A stretch of 64,000 nucleotides of DNA from JAGSOU01 sp049974865 (GTDB taxonomy: Bacteria; Pseudomonadota; Alphaproteobacteria; Rhodobacterales; Rhodobacteraceae): the NCBI GenBank assembly GCA_049974865.1, contig JBNGCX010000006.1, forward strand, positions 28,690 through 92,689, read 5' to 3'. Positions 59,753 through 64,000 of the stretch are shown here, piece after piece; within the stretch, counting starts at the first letter, position 1; every line of letters begins with the position of its first letter. A model generated the notes under the pieces. The model had not been told where the DNA came from, made no database searches, and saw nothing but the letters and a program-made list of their open reading frames with translations. Made by a program: the position numbers and the translations under genes.

Positions 59753-60616
59753 TCAGATCGCCGATTTGCGGCTTTCCTCGATATAGATCTCTCGCAGCCG
59801 GGCGGCGATCGGGCCCGGCGCGCCCGCGCCCACCTTGGCGCCGTCGATCTCCACGACCGGCATCACGAAGGTCGAGGCCGAGGTGATGAACGCCTCGTCC
59901 GCGCCCTTCGCCTCGTCGATGGTGAAGGGGCGTTCCTCGACCTCCATCTGCGCCTCGCGGGCAAAGCGCAGCACCGCGGCGCGGGTGATGCCGTGCAGGA
60001 TGTCGTGGCTGAGGTCGCGGGTGATGATCTTGCCGCCCTTCACGATATAGGCGTTGTTGCTGGTGCCCTCGGTCACATGGCCGTCCTCGACCAGCCAGGC
60101 ATCGTCGCAGCCCGCGGCCTTGGCCATCATCTTGCCCATCGAGGGGTAAAGCAGCTGCACCGTCTTGATGTCGCGCCGGCCCCAGCGGATGTCGTCGATC
60201 GAGATCACCTTGATCCCGGTCTTGGCGGCGGGGCTGTCGATCAGGCCCGGCTTGGACTGGGTGAACAGCACCAGCGTCGGCTTCACCTGTTCCGGGTCGG
60301 GGAAGACGAAATCGCGGTCGCCCGGCGCGCCGCGGGTGACCTGCAGGTAGACGCCGCCCTCGACCACGTCATTGCGCCGCACCAGCTCGCGGTGGATATC
60401 CAGCAGGTCGTCGAATTCGGCCGGCTTCTCGATGTCCAGTTCGCTCAGCGAACGCTCCAGCCGCGCCAAGTGGCCGTCGAAATCCACCAGTTTGCCGTCC
60501 AGCACGCTGGTCACCTCGTACACCCCGTCGGCCATCAGGAACCCGCGGTCGAAGATCGAGACCTTGGCTTCCTCTTCCGGCAGGTAGTCCCCGTTCAGAT
60601 ACACGGTGCGGCTCAT
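59753..60616 (-). CDS. dat: D-amino-acid transaminase
   Basis: This 287-residue fold-type IV PLP enzyme has YLNGDYLPEEEAKVSIFDRGFLMADGVYEV, the PLP lysine region DIKTVQLLYPSMGKMMAKAAG, and EGTSNNAYIVKGGKIITRDLSHDILHGITR. It moves amino groups between D-amino acids and 2-oxoacids, giving D-glutamate from 2-oxoglutarate. It lies nine bases after dgcA on the same strand, which suggests that it feeds D-glutamate to the dgcN-dgcA pathway. The start follows AGGAGA. Confidence 0.9.
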   Translation of the reverse strand: MSRTVYLNGDYLPEEEAKVSIFDRGFLMADGVYEVTSVLDGKLVDFDGHLARLERSLSELDIEKPAEFDDLLDIHRELVRRNDVVEGGVYLQVTRGAPGDRDFVFPDPEQVKPTLVLFTQSKPGLIDSPAAKTGIKVISIDDIRWGRRDIKTVQLLYPSMGKMMAKAAGCDDAWLVEDGHVTEGTSNNAYIVKGGKIITRDLSHDILHGITRAAVLRFAREAQMEVEERPFTIDEAKGADEAFITSASTFVMPVVEIDGAKVGAGAPGPIAARLREIYIEESRKSAI

Positions 60617-60625
60617 GCTCGTCTC

Positions 60626-61591
60626 CTATCCCCAGAGGCCGGGTTCCGAAGGGTGCACGCCGGCCGCGTCATAATGCAAAGGCTCCGCCCGGTCTTCGGC
60701 CAGAAGCAGCGGGGCGTCAAGGTCCGTCACCGCCGCGCCCTGCGCCACCAGAACCGCCGGCGCCATGGCCAGGCTCGATCCCACCATGCAGCCCACCATG
60801 ATGCCGTAGCCTTCCGCCCGCGCCGCCTCGCGCAGCGCCAGCGCCTCGGTCAGCCCGCCGGTCTTGTCCAGCTTGATGTTGACCAGGTCGTACTTGCCCT
60901 TCAGTCCGGGCAGCGACGCGCGGTCGTGGCAGCTTTCGTCGGCGCAGACCGGCACGGGGCGCTCGATTTCGGCCAGCATGTCGTCAGCGCCCGCGGGCAG
61001 GGGCTGTTCCACCAGTTCCACGCCCAACCGCACCAGGTGCGGGGCCAGCTCGGCGTAGACCTCGGCGCTCCAGCCCTCGTTGGCATCGACGATGATGCGC
61101 GATTTCGGGGCACCTTCACGCACCGCCTCCAGCCGCGCCATGTCGCCCTCGCCGCCCAGCTTGATCTTCAGCAGCGGCCGATTCGCATGTTCCGCTGCCG
61201 CCACGCGCATCTTCTCGGGCGCGTCCAGCGACAGGGTGTAGGCGGTGATCTCGGGACCGGGCGCGGGCAGGCCGGCCAGCTCCCACACGCGCTGGCCCGC
61301 GCGCTTGGCTTCCAGGTCCCACAGCGCGCAGTCCACCGCGTTGCGGGCCGCCCCCGCCGGCAGCACCTCTTGCAGCGCCGCGCGGTCCAACGGGAGCGCC
61401 AGCCCCTCGATCTCGCGCGTCACACTCTCCAGCGTCTCGCCGTAGCGGGCATAGGGCACGCATTCGCCCCAGCCTTTGACCGCGCCGTCACGCACCCGCA
61501 CGGTCAGCACCTTCGCCTCGGTCCGCGATCCCCGCGAAATGGTGAAAACCTGTGCCAGGCGGAACACATCCGGTTTCACGCTGATCTGCAT
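60626..61591 (-). CDS. dgcA: N-acetyl-D-glutamate racemase DgcA (enolase superfamily)
   Basis: This 321-residue enolase-superfamily protein resembles the dipeptide epimerase subgroup: KIKLGG (lysine of the KxK base), IVDANEGW, VELVEQPLPA (metal Glu), PVCADES (metal ligand) and NIKLDKTGG. In marine bacteria DgcA racemises N-acetyl-D-glutamate to the L-form after DgcN acetylation. Its place between dgcN and dat supports this over dipeptide epimerisation. The ATG at 61591 begins the capping domain (MQISVKPDVFRLAQVF). Confidence 0.87.
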   Translation of the reverse strand: MQISVKPDVFRLAQVFTISRGSRTEAKVLTVRVRDGAVKGWGECVPYARYGETLESVTREIEGLALPLDRAALQEVLPAGAARNAVDCALWDLEAKRAGQRVWELAGLPAPGPEITAYTLSLDAPEKMRVAAAEHANRPLLKIKLGGEGDMARLEAVREGAPKSRIIVDANEGWSAEVYAELAPHLVRLGVELVEQPLPAGADDMLAEIERPVPVCADESCHDRASLPGLKGKYDLVNIKLDKTGGLTEALALREAARAEGYGIMVGCMVGSSLAMAPAVLVAQGAAVTDLDAPLLLAEDRAEPLHYDAAGVHPSEPGLWG

Positions 61592-61599
61592 CGCGCCGC

Positions 61600-61637
61600 T
61601 CCCCTTCTTCTTGGCCAAAATACTCCCGCCGGAGGCG
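61600..61637 (-). repeat. Candidate dispersed intergenic repeat (GCCGGAGGCG / TTGGCCAAAATACTCCCG type)
   Basis: On the minus strand this reads CGCCTCCGGCGGGAGTATTT then TGGCCAAGAAGAAGGGG. I recall very similar strings in intergenic regions of many Rhodobacteraceae genomes, so it may be one copy of a dispersed element. There is only one copy in this window. Its last bases supply the GGGGAG ribosome site of dgcA. The claim rests on recollection, not on a search. Confidence 0.4.
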
Positions 61638-61676
61638 CTCGCCCTATCCGCGCGCACCGCCGCCGGGCCATTCAGA

Positions 61677-62678
61677 TCAGATCGCCGCCAGCGCGTCCAC
61701 CAGCCGCCCGGCGCCCTGCCGGAACGGGTCGACCGCCGGCAGCCCCATCCGGTCCTCGATCTCCTTCAGGCAGGCCTCCGCCGCCGCGTCGTCGAGCGCG
61801 GCCGTGTTCACCGAGATCCCCACGACCTGGACCTCCGGGTTCACCACGCGCGCCAGGGTCAGCGACAGATCGCGCAGCTCTTCCAGGCTGGGCAGGGCAT
61901 AGCCCGGCAGCCCGCGCATGTGCTCGCGCGTGGGTTCGTGGCTGAGGATCAGAGCGTCGGGCTGGCCGCCATGGATCAGCGCCAGCGTCACCCCCGAATA
62001 GGAGGCGTGGAAGAGCGAGCCCTGCCCCTCGATGACATCCCAGTGGTCTGGGTCGTTGTCCGGCGTCAGCCATTCGACGGAGCCGGCCATGAAATCGGCC
62101 ACCACGGCGTCCAGCGGCACGCCGTCGCCGGTGATCAGAATGCCGGTCTGGCCGGTGGCGCGGAAGGTCGATTTCATCCCGCGCTTGCGCATCTCGGCAT
62201 CCAGCGCGAGCCCGGTATACATCTTTCCGACCGAGCAGTCGGTGCCGACGGCCAGCACCCGCTTGCCCGAGCGCTTCTCGCCGTTGGCGACGGGATAATC
62301 CACTTCCGGAACCCGCACGTCGTGCAGTTCGCGCCCGCAGGCCTCGGCCACGGCCACCAGGTCGGGCTCGTCGCGCAGCAGGTTGTGCAGGCCGGAGGCC
62401 AGGTCGAAGCCTTCCTCCAGCGCGGCGACCAGCACCTTCTTCCACGCCTTGGAGATCACCCCGCCGCGGTTGGCCACGCCCACCACCAGGGTTTCGGCGC
62501 CCGCGGCACGGGCCTCGGCCAGGGTCATGTCGGGCAGGCCCAGATCGGCCTTGCAGCCCTCCATCCGGAACTGGCCGACGGCATTGTCGGGGCGCCAATC
62601 CTTGATGCCCTGGGCCACCTTTGCGGCAAGATGGTCGGGCGCATCGCCCAGGAAGAGCAGATAGGGGGTCTTGATCAT
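61677..62678 (-). CDS. dgcN: D-glutamate N-acetyltransferase DgcN (DUF1611)
   Basis: This 333-residue DUF1611 protein begins MIKTPYLLFLGDAPDHLAAKVAQGIKDW and contains a P-loop-like GTDCSVGKMYTGLAL (about 148-162), the feature typical of this family. DgcN is reported to acetylate D-glutamate so that DgcA can racemise it, which allows D-amino acids to be used as carbon and nitrogen sources. It heads the dgcN-dgcA-dat unit and is divergent from the malyl-CoA lyase gene. The start at 62678 is chosen over an upstream extension. Confidence 0.87.
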   Translation of the reverse strand: MIKTPYLLFLGDAPDHLAAKVAQGIKDWRPDNAVGQFRMEGCKADLGLPDMTLAEARAAGAETLVVGVANRGGVISKAWKKVLVAALEEGFDLASGLHNLLRDEPDLVAVAEACGRELHDVRVPEVDYPVANGEKRSGKRVLAVGTDCSVGKMYTGLALDAEMRKRGMKSTFRATGQTGILITGDGVPLDAVVADFMAGSVEWLTPDNDPDHWDVIEGQGSLFHASYSGVTLALIHGGQPDALILSHEPTREHMRGLPGYALPSLEELRDLSLTLARVVNPEVQVVGISVNTAALDDAAAEACLKEIEDRMGLPAVDPFRQGAGRLVDALAAI

Positions 62679-62697
62679 GGCAGGGCCCTCGCTTGCT

Positions 62698-62751
62698 GTT
62701 TCATTCGTTTCAACCAAATTAGCCCGCTTCGCTGGGATGTCTTGTTGAAAC
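62698..62751. promoter_or_regulatory. GTTTCA repeats upstream of dgcN
   Basis: In the 288-base divergent dgcN/mcl1 region, GTTTCA occurs twice at nine-base spacing (62698 and 62707), and its complement TGAAAC occurs at 62746. This could be an operator for a regulator of dgcN. No regulator gene is adjacent. The rest of the gap shows no other clear signal. Confidence 0.35.
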
Positions 62752-62966
62752 CCATCGCCAAGGATTGAAATTTCCGTGGATTCTTCGGCGAAAGCGGAAG
62801 TTTTCCGGATATTCTTGCAAGCAGGCGTGAAACTGCGCCCGAATCCGTCATCCTGCCGCGATGCGGCGGAACATGCTGCGCACGCAAAAGACCGCTTGAA
62901 GCGGGTGGCGCAATATTCTACCAACCCGACGACCCAAAGCGAAACATCATTGCCAAGAGGCCAGAC

Positions 62967-63926
62967 ATGAGCTTCCGCATCCAGCCCCAGCCCCCTGCCC
63001 GTCCGAACCGCTGCCAACTGTTCGGCCCCGGCTCGAACACCAAGCTCTTCCCCAAGATGGCCACCAGCGCCGCCGACGTCATCAATCTCGACCTCGAGGA
63101 TTCCGTTGCGCCCACGGACAAGGACATGGCCCGTGCCAACGTGATCGAGGCGCTGAACAGCATCGACTGGGGCAAAAAGACGATGTCAGTACGCATCAAC
63201 GGCCTGGACACGCCCTATTGGTACCGCGACGTGGTGGACCTGCTGGAACAGGCCGGCGAGCGGCTGGACCAGATCATGATTCCCAAAGTGGGCTGCACCG
63301 CGGATGTCTATGCCGTGGACGCGCTGGTCACCGCCATCGAGGCCGCCAAGGGCCGGCAGAAGAAGATCGGCTTCGAGGTGATCATCGAATCGGCCGCCGG
63401 CATTGCCCATGTCGAGGAAATCGCCGCCTCGAGCCCGCGCCTGCAGGCCATGTCGCTGGGCGCCGCCGATTTCGCGGCCTCGATGGGCATGCAGACCACC
63501 GGCATCGGCGGCACGCAGGAAAACTACTACATGCTGCATGACGGCAAAAAGCACTGGTCGGACCCCTGGCACTGGGTGCAGGCCGCCATCGTGGCCGCCT
63601 GCCGCACCCACGGCGTGTTGCCGGTGGACGGCCCCTTCGGTGACTTCAGCGACGACGAGGGCTACATCGCACAGGCGAAGCGCTCGGCCACCTTGGGCAT
63701 GGTGGGCAAATGGGCCATCCACCCCAAGCAGATCGCGCTGGCCAACCAGGTCTTCACCCCCGCCGACGAGGCCGTGGCCGAGGCGCGCGAGATCCTCGCC
63801 GCGATGGAAGAGGCCAAGGCCAAGGGCGAAGGCGCGACCGTCTACAAGGGCCGGCTGGTCGATATCGCCTCGATCAAGCAGGCCGAGGTCATCGTGCGCC
63901 AAGCCGAGATGATCGCCGAGAACTGA
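62967..63926 (+). CDS. mcl1: L-malyl-CoA / beta-methylmalyl-CoA lyase
   Basis: This 319-residue CitE-like enzyme has INLDLEDSVAPTDKDMARANVIEAL (metal Asp/Glu region), RINGLDTPYWYRDVVDLLE, IPKVGCTADVY, GFEVIIESAAGIAHVEEIA and KWAIHPKQIALANQVF. It closely fits Rhodobacter Mcl1, which cleaves malyl-CoA and beta-methylmalyl-CoA to glyoxylate plus acetyl- or propionyl-CoA in the ethylmalonyl-CoA pathway. The start follows AGAGG. It is divergent from dgcN. Confidence 0.94.
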   Translation: MSFRIQPQPPARPNRCQLFGPGSNTKLFPKMATSAADVINLDLEDSVAPTDKDMARANVIEALNSIDWGKKTMSVRINGLDTPYWYRDVVDLLEQAGERLDQIMIPKVGCTADVYAVDALVTAIEAAKGRQKKIGFEVIIESAAGIAHVEEIAASSPRLQAMSLGAADFAASMGMQTTGIGGTQENYYMLHDGKKHWSDPWHWVQAAIVAACRTHGVLPVDGPFGDFSDDEGYIAQAKRSATLGMVGKWAIHPKQIALANQVFTPADEAVAEAREILAAMEEAKAKGEGATVYKGRLVDIASIKQAEVIVRQAEMIAEN

Positions 63927-63982
63927 GGCGGCGAACGGCATGTGAACCGCATATGACCTGCATATGAGTTTCATGCAGCAAA

Positions 63983-64000
63983 CGGGGCCGCGCGGCCCCG
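63983..64000. other. Perfect GC palindrome at the window edge
   Basis: CGGGGCCGCGCGGCCCCG is a perfect inverted repeat 56 bases past the mcl1 stop. It may be the stem of a terminator whose T-run lies outside the window. Confidence 0.4.

Noticed and set aside
1..64000. CRISPR arrays, insertion sequences, prophage, tRNA or rRNA genes
   Set aside because: No regularly spaced repeats, transposase or integrase motifs, phage structural proteins or tRNA-like cloverleaf sequences were recognised on either strand.

Overview
The window is a high-GC chromosomal stretch from an alphaproteobacterium, most likely a marine Roseobacter-type Rhodobacteraceae/Paracoccaceae. Evidence for this is the fixed order ccoGHIS / ccoNOQP / uspA / fnrL / hemN known from Rhodobacter, the ffs-dnaX-ybaB-recR neighbourhood, a TrcR (DUF1013) protein, a COQ9-family protein, the dat-dgcA-dgcN D-amino-acid genes and a malyl-CoA lyase of the ethylmalonyl-CoA pathway. 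I do not assign a genus. I see no phage, insertion sequence, CRISPR array, tRNA or rRNA gene; this is core chromosome with a few accessory insertions.

Layout. 0-4.5 kb: rsmC-like methyltransferase, clpS, a HAD hydrolase, a D,D-carboxypeptidase with a SPOR domain and a FAH-family hydrolase. 4.5-15.8 kb: a low-oxygen respiration locus holding the cbb3 assembly genes (ccoSIHG), the cbb3 oxidase (ccoPQON), a universal stress protein, FnrL and the oxygen-independent coproporphyrinogen oxidase HemN. Four FNR-type palindromes sit at its promoters. 15.8-22.8 kb: a yejABEF peptide importer with a glycosyltransferase gene joined to its end. 22.9-28.1 kb: membrane cytochrome c, prephenate dehydratase, an SRPBCC protein, NudC and a periplasmic nucleotidase. 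28.1-29.9 kb: a divergent 1-Cys peroxiredoxin / OxyR-type regulator pair and the SRP RNA. 30-34.9 kb: a metallo-beta-lactamase-fold protein with an altered metal motif, dnaX, ybaB, recR and an FAD oxidase. 34.9-39.1 kb: trcR, a secreted RNase T2, dps, a quinone reductase overlapping coq9, and rpsU. 39.2-46.8 kb: two GMC oxidoreductases, a divergent lrp/ald pair, mscL, a GST, a YtoQ protein and a phosphoribosyltransferase.

46.9-57.1 kb is the translation block rpmI-rplT-pheS-pheT plus pyk, but it is interrupted twice. A small YrhK protein and a nitrilase-superfamily amidase lie between pheS and pheT. A two-gene cassette on the opposite strand lies between rplT and pheS; it encodes a TPR/alpha-beta-hydrolase fusion translationally coupled to a radical SAM enzyme with extra C-terminal cysteines. 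This cassette is the best candidate in the window for an undescribed system.

57.2-64 kb: an N-formylglutamate amidohydrolase-like gene, a small tautomerase-family isomerase, DUF1244 and two membrane proteins. These are followed by the D-amino-acid catabolic set dat-dgcA-dgcN and the divergent malyl-CoA lyase gene. Together the window covers microaerobic energy metabolism, peptide and nucleotide scavenging, peroxide defence, D- and L-amino-acid catabolism feeding central carbon, and core replication and translation functions. Gene calls rest on motifs and context read by eye; no database search was run.
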